Part shown: one piece after another, positions 24,904-35,153 of the stretch | Numbering within the stretch: position 1 is the stretch's first letter | Layout: each line of letters opens with the position of its first letter | Assembly (NCBI GenBank): GCA_945787465.1 | Contig: CALZIZ010000044.1 | Coordinates: 1 to 37,166, forward strand | DNA from: an uncultured Desulfuromonadales bacterium | GTDB taxonomy: Bacteria > Desulfobacterota > Desulfuromonadia > Desulfuromonadales > Trichloromonadaceae | DNA length: 37,166 nt | Reading direction: 5' to 3' | The notes under the pieces: model-generated | The model's database searches: none | Seen by the model: only the letters and a program-made list of their open reading frames with translations | What the model was told of the DNA's origin: nothing | Position numbers and translations under genes: made by a program

Positions 24904-24945
24904 GTCTCTGTTCCTTTGCTCGTACTGAAAATTTTCCGAAAAGCG

Positions 24946-24989
24946 AAAAAAAACAAGTCAGGCGATGAGCCTTACGCCCTGCCCGCCTG
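24946..24989 (-). terminator. possible attenuating terminator between map and rpmJ
   Basis: In the 92-bp gap on the minus strand, CAGGCG pairs with CGCCTG (or a shorter inner CGCC/GGCG stem), followed a few bases later by eight T. The loop is long and the stem is not flush with the T-run, so it may give only partial termination inside the supercluster. Confidence 0.35.
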
Positions 24990-24995
24990 GCGGAT

Positions 24996-25742
24996 TTAGA
25001 TTCTGGTCAGAATCTCGGGGCCGTTGTCGGTCACAGCCACCGTATGCTCGAAATGGGCGGAAGGCTTTCCGTCCAGAGTTACTGCCGTCCAGCCGTCGCC
25101 AAGTATCTTGACCTCGGCGCCCCCGGCGTTGATCATCGGCTCGATGGCAAGAGTCATCCCGGCTTTAAGCCGCGGCCCCTGCCCTGGAGGACCGAAGTTC
25201 GGAATCTGAGGCGATTCATGAAGCTGTCGCCCGACACCGTGGCCGACAAACTCCCTCACGACACTGAACCCCTCAGCCTCAACGTAAGACTGAACCGCAT
25301 GAGAGATATCGGAAAGACGTCCACCGACTACGGCGGCCGCGATGCCTCGGGCAAGAGACTCCTCGGTCACCTTCATCAACCGCGCCTTGGTCGAGTCGAT
25401 ATCTCCCAACGCCAGAGTTACGGCCGAGTCACCGTAGTAACCTTCGCAGATGACCCCGAAGTCAATACTGAGAATATCGCCGGACTCCAACGGATTGTCA
25501 TCGGCAAAGCCATGAACAACCTTTTCGTTCGGCGATGAGCAGATGGTAAAAGGAAAACCACCATAACCTTTGAAGGCCGGCCGAACTTTCCTTTTCCTGC
25601 ACTGCTCCTCGGCCAGACGATCAAGTTCTTTGGTGGTTATCCCAGGAACAACCTTCTCGCGAAGCAACTCCAGAATTTCGGCAACGATTCTACCAGCAAC
25701 CCGCATCCGTTGAATTTCTGCGGGCGACTTAATTACTATCAC
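24996..25742 (-). CDS. map: type I methionine aminopeptidase
   Basis: Map removes the initiator methionine from nascent proteins. The 248-residue pita-bread enzyme has the five metal ligands at Asp94, Asp105, His168, Glu201 and Glu232 and the substrate His77. It starts 1 bp after the adk stop, as is usual for coupled adk-map. It has no N-terminal zinc or SH3-like extension. Confidence 0.96.
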   Translation of the reverse strand: MIVIKSPAEIQRMRVAGRIVAEILELLREKVVPGITTKELDRLAEEQCRKRKVRPAFKGYGGFPFTICSSPNEKVVHGFADDNPLESGDILSIDFGVICEGYYGDSAVTLALGDIDSTKARLMKVTEESLARGIAAAVVGGRLSDISHAVQSYVEAEGFSVVREFVGHGVGRQLHESPQIPNFGPPGQGPRLKAGMTLAIEPMINAGGAEVKILGDGWTAVTLDGKPSAHFEHTVAVTDNGPEILTRI

Positions 25743-25743
25743 T

Positions 25744-26391
25744 TCAGGATGCCCGCAAAGCGCTCAGAATTTCAGCCTGGACGACATCGATATCCAACAT
25801 GCCGTCAACAGTGGCAAGCAGCCCCTCGCCCCGGTAGTAGTCCACAAGCGGCATTGTCTGCTGGCCGTAAACTTCGAGACGCTTGCGAATCGTCTCCTCC
25901 TGATCATCGTCACGCTGAACCAGCTCGCCGGCACAACTGTCACACTTTCCCTCGACCTCAGGAACATCGAACGTGACATGGAAACCCCGACCGCATTCGC
26001 GGCAGGTGCGCCGCCCGGTCAAACGCCCAATCAAGGCCTCAGTGTCGACCTCCAGGGAGAGCACCTTGTCAAGGTTCTTATCCAGCGCAGCAAGTGTCTG
26101 CTTCAGGGCATCGGCCTGAGGCACCGTCCGGGGAAACCCGTCAAGAATGAACCCCTTTACACAGTCGTCCTTCTGCAGACGCTCATGCACTATCCCGACG
26201 ACAACCTCGTCAGGAACAAGACCGCCAGCATCCATGAAAGACTTGGCCTTGACCCCCATGGGGGTCCCTTCCTTGACAGCGGCCCGCAGGATATCGCCTG
26301 TCGAGACCTGGGGGATATCAAACCGCTCGGTGAGCATCTTGGCCTGGGTCCCCTTGCCGGCCCCAGGAGGCCCGAGAAGAATAAGTTTCAT
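25744..26391 (-). CDS. adk: adenylate kinase
   Basis: Adk balances ATP, ADP and AMP. The 215-residue product has the P-loop GPPGAGKGT (7-15), FILDGFPRT, and a long LID. The LID carries a zinc site from Cys130, Cys133, Cys150 and Cys153, the zinc-type Adk seen in Gram-positives and some delta-proteobacteria rather than the Cys-less enteric form. It follows secY by 15 bp. Confidence 0.97.
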   Translation of the reverse strand: MKLILLGPPGAGKGTQAKMLTERFDIPQVSTGDILRAAVKEGTPMGVKAKSFMDAGGLVPDEVVVGIVHERLQKDDCVKGFILDGFPRTVPQADALKQTLAALDKNLDKVLSLEVDTEALIGRLTGRRTCRECGRGFHVTFDVPEVEGKCDSCAGELVQRDDDQEETIRKRLEVYGQQTMPLVDYYRGEGLLATVDGMLDIDVVQAEILSALRAS

Positions 26392-26406
26392 AACATCCTC
26401 GCCGCG

Positions 26407-27717
26407 TTAACCTTGGCGCCCCTTGAGGGTCACACCCTTCATGAACCCTTCATATGAACGGGAGATCAGATGGGCCTCTATTTGCGCCGCCGTATCAAGC
26501 CCGACGCCAACAACGATGAGCAGCGAGGTGCCGCCAAAGTAAAAGGGCACATTCAACTGACCAATCAGAAGAGTGGGCAATACGCAAACCAGCGAAACAT
26601 AGATCGCCCCGGCAAACGTCAACCGGCTCAGGGTCGTATCAAGGTATTCTGCCGTCGCCTTGCCCGGACGAATACCAGGAATGTAGCCCCCTTGCTTTTT
26701 AACGTTGTCCGCAACATCAATGGGGTTGAAGGTTACAGCCGTGTAGAAGTAACAGAAGAAAACAATAAAAGCAACGAAAAAAACATTATAGAGCCAATGG
26801 CTCGGCGTCATCATCGAAGCAAGACTCTGCACCCAGGGCACATCGACCAGATTTGCCACAGTGGCAGGGAACATGATGATGGAGCTGGCGAAGATCGGAG
26901 GAATAACCCCGCTCATGTTGATCTTCAACGGCAGGTGACTTGACTGCCCACCGTAGTTGCGCATGCCGACCACCCGCTTGGCATAATGAATAGGCACCCG
27001 CCGCTGGCCGCGCTCCATAAAGATAATCGCCCAGATAACCGCCACCATGACCACAAGCAGAAGCAGCATCACCAGGGGCGAGATTGCTGAGGTCCGCAAC
27101 AGTCGTATCGAGTTGACGATGGCAGCAGGCATATTCGCAACGATACCTGCGAAAATGATCAGGGAGATGCCGTTGCCGATACCGCGCTCGGTAATCTGCT
27201 CGCCGAGCCACATGATAAAGGCTGTACCGGCGGTCAGGGTCACGACCGTCAGCAGGATGAAGCCCATGCCGGGATTCGGCACAACACCCTGCCCGCCTGG
27301 CCCGGTCATAGTCTGCAGACCCACGGCGATGCCGGTACCCTGGATGACCGAAAGGATAATGGTCCCATAACGGGTCCACTTGGTGATCGTCTTGCGCCCC
27401 TGTTCACCCTCTTTGGCCAACCGCTCTACCGGTTCAAAAACAACTGTGAGCAACTGCAGGATGATCGAGGCGCTGATGTAGGGCATGATCCCCAGAGCAA
27501 AAACTGTCATCCGCTCGAGGGCGCCACCGGTAAAAGCGGACACCAGACCGAGCAGAGTACCCTCGGTGCCCTCGAAAAAGGAGGCAAGAACCTGGGAGTC
27601 CACCCCTGGGGTGGGCACATGACATCCAATCCGATAAACGGCGAGCATCCCCAAAGTAAAGAGGATGCGTCGCCGCAATTCGGGAATGGCAAGGATACTC
27701 TGGATGCTGGAAAACAC
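26407..27717 (-). CDS. secY: preprotein translocase subunit SecY
   Basis: SecY is the channel of the SecYEG translocon in the inner membrane. The 436-residue protein has about ten hydrophobic segments. Conserved stretches include [36 protein letters not shown]-like [25 protein letters not shown] and [19 protein letters not shown], all characteristic. It starts 1 bp after the rplO stop. Confidence 0.97.
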   Translation of the reverse strand: MFSSIQSILAIPELRRRILFTLGMLAVYRIGCHVPTPGVDSQVLASFFEGTEGTLLGLVSAFTGGALERMTVFALGIMPYISASIILQLLTVVFEPVERLAKEGEQGRKTITKWTRYGTIILSVIQGTGIAVGLQTMTGPGGQGVVPNPGMGFILLTVVTLTAGTAFIMWLGEQITERGIGNGISLIIFAGIVANMPAAIVNSIRLLRTSAISPLVMLLLLVVMVAVIWAIIFMERGQRRVPIHYAKRVVGMRNYGGQSSHLPLKINMSGVIPPIFASSIIMFPATVANLVDVPWVQSLASMMTPSHWLYNVFFVAFIVFFCYFYTAVTFNPIDVADNVKKQGGYIPGIRPGKATAEYLDTTLSRLTFAGAIYVSLVCVLPTLLIGQLNVPFYFGGTSLLIVVGVGLDTAAQIEAHLISRSYEGFMKGVTLKGRQG

Positions 27718-27718
27718 C

Positions 27719-28159
27719 TTAGATAACCTCGGCAGTTCCGCCGGCCGCGGCGATTTTATCCAGGGCCGACTTGCTGAATTTGTGAGCTTTAACAGTAATG
27801 GCCTTGGTCAGATCCCCGTCGCCGAGAATTTTGACACCATCGTAAACCTTGTTGATCAGGCCAGCCTTGCCGAGCGCCTCGAGATCGACGACCGTGCCGG
27901 CATCGAAAAGTTCCAGGTCCCGCAGGTTGACCAGGGCATAAACCTTCTTATTCAAAGGAGTAAAGCCCCGCTTCGGCAAGCGCCGCTGCAGAGGCATCTG
28001 GCCGCCCTCAAAGCCGGCCTTGACACCGCCGCCGCTGCGGGCATTCTGTCCCTTGTGGCCCTTACCGGAGGTCTTTCCGGTACCGGAGCCCGGGCCGCGC
28101 CCGATACGCTTACGGTTTTTCGTTGAACCGATTGCCGGTTTCAGATTACTCAGATCCAT
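27719..28159 (-). CDS. rplO: 50S ribosomal protein L15
   Basis: L15 is a late-assembly protein of the 50S. The 146-residue product has the glycine-rich N-terminus with [20 protein letters not shown] and [20 protein letters not shown]. The C-terminal globular half is intact. It lies between rpmD and secY, with a 20-bp gap to rpmD. Confidence 0.97.
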   Translation of the reverse strand: MDLSNLKPAIGSTKNRKRIGRGPGSGTGKTSGKGHKGQNARSGGGVKAGFEGGQMPLQRRLPKRGFTPLNKKVYALVNLRDLELFDAGTVVDLEALGKAGLINKVYDGVKILGDGDLTKAITVKAHKFSKSALDKIAAAGGTAEVI

Positions 28160-28179
28160 ATCGCTTTATCCTTATTGAA

Positions 28180-28359
28180 TCACTCTTCAATAGAAACCAT
28201 GTGCTCCACCTTGCGAACCATCCCGCGAATTTCGGGGGTGTCGGGCAGAACCACGGTCTTGTTCAATTTGGTCAACCTCAGGCCCTTGAGAACCTTAGTG
28301 AAGTATTCCTTACGGCCAATGCCGCTTTTCTTCAAAGTGACTTTGATTTGTCCGGGCAT
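28180..28359 (-). CDS. rpmD: 50S ribosomal protein L30
   Basis: The short gene encodes 59 residues beginning MPGQIKVTLKKSGIGRK. It ends with MVRKVEHMVSIEE, a normal L30 fold of about 60 residues. AAGGAGC-like sequence precedes the ATG at 28359. Its place between rpsE and rplO is standard for the spc operon. Confidence 0.93.
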   Translation of the reverse strand: MPGQIKVTLKKSGIGRKEYFTKVLKGLRLTKLNKTVVLPDTPEIRGMVRKVEHMVSIEE

Positions 28360-28382
28360 TGCTTGCTCCTTGTCGGCTTGGC

Positions 28383-28880
28383 TTATTCTGCAACCCCAAC
28401 CCCGCGGCGTGCCATGATTTCTTCAGCGCTCTTAAGTCTCCCCAGAGCGTTAATGGTCGCCTTTACGACGTTGTGAGGGTTGTTGGAGCCAAGGCATTTG
28501 GACAGAATATCAGAGACGCCGGCAACCTCGAGAATAGCGCGCACGGGTCCACCTGCGATAACTCCTGTACCTTCTGAGGCCGGCTTTAAAAGGACCTTGC
28601 CGGCGCCGTACCTGCCGATGACGTCAAAAGGGATGGTCGTATCCTTCAAGGGAACCCTGATGAGGCTCTTTTTGGCCTGCTCAACGCCCTTGCGGATGGC
28701 CTCAGGGACCTCCTTGGCCTTACCAAGACCAAAGCCGACATGGCCAGCCCCGTCGCCAACAACAACCAGCGCGGAGAAACTGAAGCGACGGCCACCCTTG
28801 ACGACCTTGGAACAGCGATTGATGTGAATAACCCGGTCGGTCAAATCCAGTTCATTTGGATCGATGCGATGCAAAGACAT
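28383..28880 (-). CDS. rpsE: 30S ribosomal protein S5
   Basis: S5 acts in decoding accuracy and helicase activity at the mRNA entry. The 165-residue protein has the double-stranded-RNA-binding half with [18 protein letters not shown]. The C-terminal half with [20 protein letters not shown] and [11 protein letters not shown] is intact. Standard position after rplR. Confidence 0.97.
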   Translation of the reverse strand: MSLHRIDPNELDLTDRVIHINRCSKVVKGGRRFSFSALVVVGDGAGHVGFGLGKAKEVPEAIRKGVEQAKKSLIRVPLKDTTIPFDVIGRYGAGKVLLKPASEGTGVIAGGPVRAILEVAGVSDILSKCLGSNNPHNVVKATINALGRLKSAEEIMARRGVGVAE

Positions 28881-28895
28881 CCTTCTATACCTTCC

Positions 28896-29264
28896 TTAAA
28901 GAACCAAGCCGGCTTCGCGGGCCGCTTCAGCCAGGGCTTTAACACGACCGTGGTAGAGAAAGCCGTTGCGGTCGAAGACCACCTGCTTGATGTTTTGTTC
29001 CAGGGCCTTTTTGGCGATGGCTTCACCCACCGCCTTGGCAGCCTCAACATTACCGCTGTACTTCACCCCTTCGGCAACGTCTTTGGAGACGGTCGAGGCG
29101 GCCACAAGAGTCTTGCCGGTGGAATCCTCGATAATCTGGGCGTATATGTGTTTGGCGCTGCGGAAGACGCTCAGTCGCGGACGCTCGGTGGTCCCAACGA
29201 CCTTTTTCCGAACCCGCACCTGGCGTTTCAGCCTGGCCATACGTCTTGCATTTGCGACGCTCAC
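28896..29264 (-). CDS. rplR: 50S ribosomal protein L18
   Basis: L18 binds 5S rRNA in the central protuberance. The 122-residue product has [20 protein letters not shown], a [13 protein letters not shown] segment, and the C-terminal [20 protein letters not shown] signature. Its basic N-terminus ([12 protein letters not shown]) is typical. Confidence 0.97.
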   Translation of the reverse strand: MSVANARRMARLKRQVRVRKKVVGTTERPRLSVFRSAKHIYAQIIEDSTGKTLVAASTVSKDVAEGVKYSGNVEAAKAVGEAIAKKALEQNIKQVVFDRNGFLYHGRVKALAEAAREAGLVL

Positions 29265-29289
29265 TGTATTTCTCCTTGGCCTAATTTAT

Positions 29290-29826
29290 TTATTTCTTAC
29301 CGGTTTTACCGGCTTTACGAACAATACGCTCATCGGCGTAGGCGATCCCCTTGCCTTTGTAAGGCTCGGGCTCACGAAACGAACGGATCTTGGCAGCAGT
29401 GGCGCCAACCAGTTCCTTATCGATCCCCCTGACGGTGATCTTGGTCTGCTTTTCCACTTCGGCGGTAATTCCTGCAGGCAGCGGGTACTCAACGGGATGT
29501 GAGTAACCGAGGGCGAGGTTCAAAACCTTACCCTTAAGATCGGCGCGATAACCGACTCCGCTGATCTGCAGCACCTTTTCAAAACCGTTGGCCACCCCAT
29601 CGACCATATTGGCGATCAGGGTACGGAAAAGCCCCTGCATGGAGGATCCATTTTGCCCGTCGCCCAGAGCCACTTGGATCTGGTCGGCTTCAATTTTCAC
29701 GGTGACGGCCTCGGAAAGCTCCCTGCTGAGTTTTCCCTTGGGGCCCTCAACGGTAATGCTCGAGCCGCCAAGTGCGACCTTAACCCCGGAGGGGATAGCA
29801 ATAGGTTTTTTCCCAATTCTTGACAT
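29290..29826 (-). CDS. rplF: 50S ribosomal protein L6
   Basis: L6 is near the sarcin-ricin loop and factor-binding site. The 178-residue protein has the two repeated L6 domains and the C-terminal signature [15 protein letters not shown]. The N-terminus [15 protein letters not shown] is characteristic. AAGGAG lies 8 nt before the ATG. Confidence 0.97.
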   Translation of the reverse strand: MSRIGKKPIAIPSGVKVALGGSSITVEGPKGKLSRELSEAVTVKIEADQIQVALGDGQNGSSMQGLFRTLIANMVDGVANGFEKVLQISGVGYRADLKGKVLNLALGYSHPVEYPLPAGITAEVEKQTKITVRGIDKELVGATAAKIRSFREPEPYKGKGIAYADERIVRKAGKTGKK

Positions 29827-29850
29827 TATCCAGCTCCTTAAGCCATTACC

Positions 29851-30249
29851 TTACCAGACGGTGCAGAGGACTTCCCCGCCCACCTGAGCCTCTCGTGCCG
29901 CCACATCGTGCATTACCCCCCGCGAGGTGGAGAGGATGGCACAGCCGAGGCCGTTTTTCACATAGGGGATTTCTTCTTTGTTCGCATAGACACGGCGCCC
30001 GGGTGTTGAAACCCGTGTTATTTCGTGGATCACATGTTGGCCTTCATTGTCAAATTTCAAGTAAATCCGCAGCATACCTTGCTTGTCATCGCTGACGGAC
30101 TTGAAATTCTTAATATAGCCAAGATCCTTGAGCACCGTGGCAACGGCCACTTTGAGCTTGGACGAAGGCATGTCCAGCTTCTGGTGCTTCGCCATGCCCG
30201 CGTTACGAATGCGGGTCAGCATGTCCGCGATCGGATCTGTCATTGCCAT
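29851..30249 (-). CDS. rpsH: 30S ribosomal protein S8
   Basis: S8 organises the 16S central domain; in E. coli it also represses the spc operon through an mRNA site near rplE, which I could not locate here. The 132-residue product starts [17 protein letters not shown]. It ends with the conserved [20 protein letters not shown] region. AAGGAG precedes the first ATG. Confidence 0.97.
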   Translation of the reverse strand: MAMTDPIADMLTRIRNAGMAKHQKLDMPSSKLKVAVATVLKDLGYIKNFKSVSDDKQGMLRIYLKFDNEGQHVIHEITRVSTPGRRVYANKEEIPYVKNGLGCAILSTSRGVMHDVAAREAQVGGEVLCTVW

Positions 30250-30268
30250 GGATGCAACTCCTTTTTCT

Positions 30269-30454
30269 TTACCAGCTAGACTTGATCACGCCAGGAAGCT
30301 TGCCTTCCGACGCCAGCTTGCGCAGACAGATTCTGCACATATCGAATTTTCTATAGTAGGCCCGGGGGCGGCCGCAGAGCGGGCACCGGTTGTAGTTCTG
30401 GACCCCGAACTTCTTGGGCCGCTGGGCCTTGATCCTCATAGATTTTTTAGCCAC
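30269..30454 (-). CDS. rpsN: 30S ribosomal protein S14, zinc-binding type Z
   Basis: The 61-residue protein is the short zinc-binding S14. Cys24, Cys27, Cys40 and Cys43 form two CxxC pairs. It belongs to the 30S head. The longer zinc-free form is not in the window. Standard position between rplE and rpsH. Confidence 0.96.
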   Translation of the reverse strand: MAKKSMRIKAQRPKKFGVQNYNRCPLCGRPRAYYRKFDMCRICLRKLASEGKLPGVIKSSW

Positions 30455-30479
30455 GTTTTCCTCCGCAATCCGTTTCCGG

Positions 30480-31019
30480 CTATTTCCTGAAAGGCATGCC
30501 CATCTCTTTAAGAAGAGCGCGCCCCGCTTCGTCTGTTTTGGCTGAGGTGACGATCGTCACGTTCAGGCCCTTCACCTTGTCGATTTTGTCGAAATCGATT
30601 TCGGGAAAGATGATCTGCTCCCGAATACCCAGGGTGTAGTTGCCCCGACCATCAAAGGCCTTGGGCGAAACGCCCTTGAAGTCACGGACTCGAGGAAGAC
30701 CGATATTCAACAGACGATCGAGAAATTCATAGGCCCGATCACGGCGCAGAGTGACCATGCACCCGATGGGCATGTCTTCACGCAGCTTGAAGCCGGCTAT
30801 GGAACGCTTGGCCTTAGTGATGACCGCCTTTTGACCGGTAATCTGGCTGAGCTCTTCCACGGCCGATTCAAGAACCTTGATGTTTTGGATAGCCTCCCCG
30901 AGGCCCATGTTTACGACGACCTTTTCGACGCGGGGAACCTCCATGATGTTCTTCATTTGCAGGTTTTTCATGAGCCGGGGCGCCACCTCGGCTTGGTATA
31001 TATCTTTAAGTCTGGCCAT
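30480..31019 (-). CDS. rplE: 50S ribosomal protein L5
   Basis: L5 binds 5S rRNA and contacts P-site tRNA. The 179-residue product has [16 protein letters not shown] and the C-terminal GMPFRK. The signature [21 protein letters not shown] is complete. It follows rplX by 12 bp. Confidence 0.97.
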   Translation of the reverse strand: MARLKDIYQAEVAPRLMKNLQMKNIMEVPRVEKVVVNMGLGEAIQNIKVLESAVEELSQITGQKAVITKAKRSIAGFKLREDMPIGCMVTLRRDRAYEFLDRLLNIGLPRVRDFKGVSPKAFDGRGNYTLGIREQIIFPEIDFDKIDKVKGLNVTIVTSAKTDEAGRALLKEMGMPFRK

Positions 31020-31031
31020 GGAAACTCTCCG

Positions 31032-31361
31032 TTACTTGTCCACGATCTCGTTGCACTTCTTGCAGAAGCGGGCCTTGGTACCGTCCTCCAGCTGCCGGGT
31101 CCCGGTACGGGTCGGCTTGCTGCAGGCCGCGCAGAGCAGCAGAACGTTCGAGGCATTCATAGGAGCCTCTTTTTCCACAATACCGCCCTCCTGGTTGACC
31201 CGATTGGGCTTGGAGTGCCGCTTGACCACGTTGAGGTTTTCAACGGTCAGCCGGCCCTTGTCGGGAAAAACCTTGCTGACTTTGCCGGTTTTCCCATTAT
31301 CCTTGCCCGCTATAACCATCACCATGTCATCTTTTTTGACATGAAGTTTTTTTGCCGCCAT
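31032..31361 (-). CDS. rplX: 50S ribosomal protein L24 with zinc-ribbon tail
   Basis: L24 is an assembly initiator of the 50S. The 109-residue product has the KOW motif (about residues 9-37: [20 protein letters not shown]). The C-terminal extension carries two CxxC pairs at Cys77/Cys80 and Cys100/Cys103, a form seen in many non-enteric bacteria. Standard position after rplN. Confidence 0.96.
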   Translation of the reverse strand: MAAKKLHVKKDDMVMVIAGKDNGKTGKVSKVFPDKGRLTVENLNVVKRHSKPNRVNQEGGIVEKEAPMNASNVLLLCAACSKPTRTGTRQLEDGTKARFCKKCNEIVDK

Positions 31362-31385
31362 CGTCTCAATCTCCCAATAGCTATT

Positions 31386-31754
31386 TTAAAGGACTTCAGG
31401 TGCCAGCGACACGATCTTCATGTAGCGGCGGGCCCGAAGTTCCCGGGCGACCGGTCCGAAAATACGGGTTCCGACAGGCTCCCCGGCCTGGTTGATGACC
31501 ACGGCGGAGTTGTTGTCGAAACGAATAAAGGACCCGTCGGGACGGGGCACTTCTTTGGCAGTCCGTACGATGACGGCGCGAACCACATCCCCTTTTTTCA
31601 CCTTGGAGTTGGGCATTGCCTCTTTTACCGAACAGATAATGATGTCTCCAATGCCGGCATACTTCCGTTTGGAGCCGCCGAGCACCTTGATGCAGCAGAG
31701 CTTCCGGGCTCCGGAGTTGTCTGCCACATCAAGCATGGTCTGCATCTGTATCAT
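31386..31754 (-). CDS. rplN: 50S ribosomal protein L14
   Basis: L14 forms intersubunit bridges with 16S rRNA. The 122-residue product starts [19 protein letters not shown]. It ends with the highly conserved [24 protein letters not shown]. Length is exactly the usual 122. Confidence 0.98.
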   Translation of the reverse strand: MIQMQTMLDVADNSGARKLCCIKVLGGSKRKYAGIGDIIICSVKEAMPNSKVKKGDVVRAVIVRTAKEVPRPDGSFIRFDNNSAVVINQAGEPVGTRIFGPVARELRARRYMKIVSLAPEVL

Positions 31755-31766
31755 GACTTATATCTC

Positions 31767-32033
31767 CTAAACGGTTACGTTCTTTTCAAGAACCTCGCGG
31801 ACTCTCCACCGCTTGTCCTTGGACAGCGGTCTGGTCTCCACGATCAGAACCTTATCGCCGACGTTGCAGGCATTCTGCTCATCGTGAACTTTGCAGGTAA
31901 CCCTGCGCTTAATGTATTTTTTGTAGACAGGATGTTTGACGAGGTGGTCGACTTTAACCACGACAGTCTTTTCCATCTTATCGCTGACTACGATCCCGAC
32001 ACGGGTTTTTCTGTTTCCACGCTGAGTCGTCAT
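31767..32033 (-). CDS. rpsQ: 30S ribosomal protein S17
   Basis: S17 binds the 16S 5' domain. From the ATG at 32033 the product is 88 residues and has [20 protein letters not shown] and the usual [17 protein letters not shown] 15 bp upstream is in frame, but GAGGA sits at the right distance from the ATG, so that start is preferred. Confidence 0.95.
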   Translation of the reverse strand: MTTQRGNRKTRVGIVVSDKMEKTVVVKVDHLVKHPVYKKYIKRRVTCKVHDEQNACNVGDKVLIVETRPLSKDKRWRVREVLEKNVTV

Positions 32034-32054
32034 AGGTGTCCTCGTCAATCCTCG

Positions 32055-32243
32055 TTATCCCTGCTTTTGCCGCAGCACCGTCTTCACCCGAGCGATGTCT
32101 TTCCGTACCTGGGAAATCCGCGCGGTGTTTTCCAGGTGGCCGGTGTGCATCTGGAATCTCAGATTGAACAGCTCCTCGTTAAGTTCTTCGTTCTTCTTCT
32201 GTAGGTCCTCGACTTCGAGGCCACGAATTTCATCAGCCTTCAT
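32055..32243 (-). CDS. rpmC: 50S ribosomal protein L29
   Basis: L29 lies at the polypeptide exit near trigger-factor binding. The 62-residue helical protein has [20 protein letters not shown] and the family ending [11 protein letters not shown]. Its start lies 11 bp inside the end of rplP, so the two are coupled. Confidence 0.95.
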   Translation of the reverse strand: MKADEIRGLEVEDLQKKNEELNEELFNLRFQMHTGHLENTARISQVRKDIARVKTVLRQKQG

Positions 32244-32658
32244 GAGTTGCCTCCTCCCTGGCTACGTACTTGGTCTTCATCGGGAGTTTGTGAGCAGCAA
32301 GCCTGAAAGCTTCCCGGGCCACATCTTCTTCAACACCTTGCATTTCGTAAAGCATCATGCCAGGCCGAACGACTGCAACCCAACTGTCCGGTGCTCCCTT
32401 ACCCTTACCCATGCGGGTTTCGGCGGGCTTGGCGGTCAGCGGCTTGTCGGGAAAGACACGGATCCAGATCTTACCGCCCCTTTTGATATACCTGGTCATG
32501 GCGCGACGAGCGGCTTCGATCTGCCTCGAGGAGAGCCAGCCACACTCGGTGGCCTGAAGACCAAAATCCCCGAAGTTAAGCTCAGTCCCCCCCTTGGCAG
32601 CGCCCTTCATGCGCCCTTTAAACGTTTTTCTATGTTTAACCTTCTTGGGCATTAACAT
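32233..32658 (-). CDS. rplP: 50S ribosomal protein L16
   Basis: L16 helps position tRNA in the A site and is needed late in assembly. The 141-residue product begins [19 protein letters not shown]. It has the usual RFPDKPL-like [21 protein letters not shown]. It overlaps the start of rpmC by 11 bp. Confidence 0.97.
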   Translation of the reverse strand: MLMPKKVKHRKTFKGRMKGAAKGGTELNFGDFGLQATECGWLSSRQIEAARRAMTRYIKRGGKIWIRVFPDKPLTAKPAETRMGKGKGAPDSWVAVVRPGMMLYEMQGVEEDVAREAFRLAAHKLPMKTKYVAREEATHEG

Positions 32659-32685
32659 AGCTAGATTACTCCTATCCCAAACTCG

Positions 32686-33321
32686 TTACTGTTCCCGAGC
32701 GAGAACTTCGCCCTTGAAGATAAGGACTTTCACTCCAATGATGCCGTAGGTGGTCTTTGCCTCGGCATAGCCGTAGTCAATATCTGCCCGCAGTGTGTGC
32801 AGGGGCACGCGACCTTCACGGTACCACTCGGTACGGCTCATCTCGGCGCCGCCAAGCCGCCCGGCGCAATTGATCTTGATGCCCTGGGCACCAAACTTCA
32901 AAGCCATGCTGACCGATTTCTTCATGGCCCGCCGGAAGGCGACACGACGCTCGAGCTGAAGCGCGACATTTTCCGCCACCAGCTGAGCATCAACTTCAGG
33001 CTTACGCACTTCCTGGATATTGATAAAGACTTCCTTATCGGTGAGTTTGGCCAGCTCTTTTTTGAGAGCCTCAACCTCGGAACCCTTTTTCCCGATAATG
33101 ATACCGGGACGAGCGGCGTAGATATTTACCTTGGCCTTGCTGGCCGCACGCTCAATCTCGATTTTGGAAATCCCCGCATGATACAGCCTTTTCTTAAGGT
33201 AGTCACGCAGTTTAATGTCCTCATGGAGCAGCTTGGCGTAATCCGCTTCGGCATACCACTTGGAGTCCCAGGTTCTGATAACCCCCAAACGAAACCCTAT
33301 TGGATGAACTTTCTGGCCCAA
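32686..33321 (-). CDS. rpsC: 30S ribosomal protein S3
   Basis: S3 forms part of the mRNA entry and helicase site. The 211-residue protein has a KH domain with [18 protein letters not shown]. The C-terminal [12 protein letters not shown] is complete. It follows rplV by 20 bp. Confidence 0.97.
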   Translation of the reverse strand: MGQKVHPIGFRLGVIRTWDSKWYAEADYAKLLHEDIKLRDYLKKRLYHAGISKIEIERAASKAKVNIYAARPGIIIGKKGSEVEALKKELAKLTDKEVFINIQEVRKPEVDAQLVAENVALQLERRVAFRRAMKKSVSMALKFGAQGIKINCAGRLGGAEMSRTEWYREGRVPLHTLRADIDYGYAEAKTTYGIIGVKVLIFKGEVLAREQ

Positions 33322-33341
33322 ACTATCACCTCCTCAAAATC

Positions 33342-33674
33342 TTACTTTTCGTCCAACACAATGGTTATATGACTCGTGGGCTTACGAATTTTCGTAGCCC
33401 GCCCTTGCGCCCGGGGAATAAACCTCTTCAGCGCCGGCCCCTGATCAACTGTGACCGCCTTGACAAACAACCGGTCAACGTCAGAAACACCCTTCTGCTC
33501 AGCATTGGCAACGGCCGAACTGACAACCTTGGCAACCACGTCTGCAGCCCGCTGCGGAGAGAATTTGAGTATATTCAGGGCGTCCTGCACCCCCTTGCCC
33601 CGGATCATATCGATAACTAGACGGGTCTTCTGAGGGGAAAGGCGCGCATACCGCAATTTTGCTCTGGCTTCCAT
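33342..33674 (-). CDS. rplV: 50S ribosomal protein L22
   Basis: L22 lines the nascent-peptide tunnel. The 110-residue protein has LSPQKTRLVIDMIRGK and the loop region FIPRAQGRATKIRKPTSHI that reaches into the tunnel. Standard position between rpsS and rpsC. Confidence 0.97.
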   Translation of the reverse strand: MEARAKLRYARLSPQKTRLVIDMIRGKGVQDALNILKFSPQRAADVVAKVVSSAVANAEQKGVSDVDRLFVKAVTVDQGPALKRFIPRAQGRATKIRKPTSHITIVLDEK

Positions 33675-33700
33675 GAATCGAAACTCCTCTACGGAATTAT

Positions 33701-33979
33701 CTATCTCTTTTTGCTTTTCTTATCTGCGCCATGCCCGTAGTAAGTCCGGGTGGGAGCGAATTCCCCCAGTTTGTGACCAACCATATTCTCCGAGACAAAC
33801 ACAGGAACAAATTTCTTACCGTTATGCACGGCGAAGGTCAGTCCGACAAATTCAGGGAAGATGGTGGAACGCCGGGACCAAGTCTTAACGACCTTCTTGG
33901 TTCCTGCCCCACCCTCTGCCTCAATCTTGCGCAGAAGGCTCTGCTGGACGTACGGCCCTTTTTTTATCGATCTAGCCAC
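33701..33979 (-). CDS. rpsS: 30S ribosomal protein S19
   Basis: S19 pairs with S13 in the 30S head. The product is 92 residues from the GTG at 33979 ([11 protein letters not shown]), which has GAGGAG 6 nt upstream. A TTG at 33997 in the same frame would add six residues that include this Shine-Dalgarno, so it is rejected. The signature [15 protein letters not shown] is present. Confidence 0.95.
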   Translation of the reverse strand: MARSIKKGPYVQQSLLRKIEAEGGAGTKKVVKTWSRRSTIFPEFVGLTFAVHNGKKFVPVFVSENMVGHKLGEFAPTRTYYGHGADKKSKKR

Positions 33980-34010
33980 AACCGTCTCCTCTATCAAAAA
34001 AATGGGTTAA

Positions 34011-34832
34011 TTATTTCCTGCGGCGTACAATGAAGCGATCGGTCCGCTTATTGGAGCGCGTCTTGTAGCCTTTGGTAGGCACACCCCAGGGAGTCACCGG
34101 GTGACGACCGCCGGAGCTCTTACCCTCGCCACCACCATGGGGGTGATCAACAGGGTTCATGGCCACACCACGGGTCTGCGGACGCTTGCCGAGCCAGCGA
34201 TTACGGCCGGCCTTACCGATTTTGATATTTTCGAAATCAGTATTTCCCACCTGGCCGACGGTGGCGCAGCAGTCCTGCAGAACCAGGCGCACCTCGCCTG
34301 AAGGCAGTCGCAACTGAGCGTACTTGCCCTCTTTGGCAGCGATCATGGCATAGGTCCCGGCGCTGCGGGCAAGCTGCCCGCCTTTGCCGATCTTCAACTC
34401 CACATTGTGCACCCAGGTACCCAGGGGAATCGAACGGATGCTCATGGCATTACCCGGCTTGATGTCAGCTTCTTCGCTGGCAATAACCGTGTCGCCAACC
34501 TGAATGCCGAGCGGCGCAAGAATGTAGCGCTTTTCGCCATCAGCATAGTTCAGCAGGGCAATATTGGCCGAACGGTTAGGATCGTATTCGACGGTTACGA
34601 TTTGCGCAGGGATGTTTTTCTTGTCCCGTTTGAAATCGATGATCCTGTATTTGCGCTTGTGACCCCCACCTGTGGCACGCTTGGTAATGCGGCCATTATT
34701 ATTGCGGCCCCCGGATTTTTTCAGGGGAGCAAGAAGGGATTTCTCAGGGGTGGACGTCGTAAGCTCCTCAAAGGTGGAAGCGGTCATATTACGACGGCCC
34801 GGCGAGGTCGGTTTGAACTTTTTGATCGCCAT
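34011..34832 (-). CDS. rplB: 50S ribosomal protein L2
   Basis: L2 is needed for subunit joining and peptidyl transfer. The 273-residue protein has [20 protein letters not shown] and the peptidyl-transferase-proximal [18 protein letters not shown]. Length and C-terminus ([12 protein letters not shown]) are normal. Confidence 0.98.
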   Translation of the reverse strand: MAIKKFKPTSPGRRNMTASTFEELTTSTPEKSLLAPLKKSGGRNNNGRITKRATGGGHKRKYRIIDFKRDKKNIPAQIVTVEYDPNRSANIALLNYADGEKRYILAPLGIQVGDTVIASEEADIKPGNAMSIRSIPLGTWVHNVELKIGKGGQLARSAGTYAMIAAKEGKYAQLRLPSGEVRLVLQDCCATVGQVGNTDFENIKIGKAGRNRWLGKRPQTRGVAMNPVDHPHGGGEGKSSGGRHPVTPWGVPTKGYKTRSNKRTDRFIVRRRK

Positions 34833-34865
34833 TACACTAACTCCGTATCACTTATTTTCAATCCG

Positions 34866-35153
34866 TTAAACGCCAAAGAAATCGATGTCGCTTCCCTCTT
34901 GCAGGGTGACGAAGGCCTTTTTCCAGTTGGGCCGCTTGCCAAAGTTGCGACCGACACGCTTTTTCTTGCCGGCGAACAGCGCGGTATTGACGTTTTTAAC
35001 CTTGACGTTGAAGGCTTTTTCAACGGCCTGCTTGATTTCGATTTTATTGGCACCAAGAGGCACCTCGAAGGTCACCACCAGCCCAAGCTCTTTGGCCAGG
35101 CTTGACTTTTCAGTCACCAGGGGCCTCTTGATAATCTGATGCAGCGGTTTCAT
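34866..35153 (-). CDS. rplW: 50S ribosomal protein L23
   Basis: L23 is at the tunnel exit and docks trigger factor and SRP. The 95-residue product has [12 protein letters not shown] and the C-terminal [10 protein letters not shown]. Its ATG overlaps the rplD stop by 4 bp (ATGA), which implies coupled translation. Confidence 0.96.
   Translation of the reverse strand: MKPLHQIIKRPLVTEKSSLAKELGLVVTFEVPLGANKIEIKQAVEKAFNVKVKNVNTALFAGKKKRVGRNFGKRPNWKKAFVTLQEGSDIDFFGV

Noticed and set aside
30831-32204. A 457-codon open frame on the plus strand
   Set aside because: It crosses five ribosomal genes on the opposite strand and has no family resemblance.
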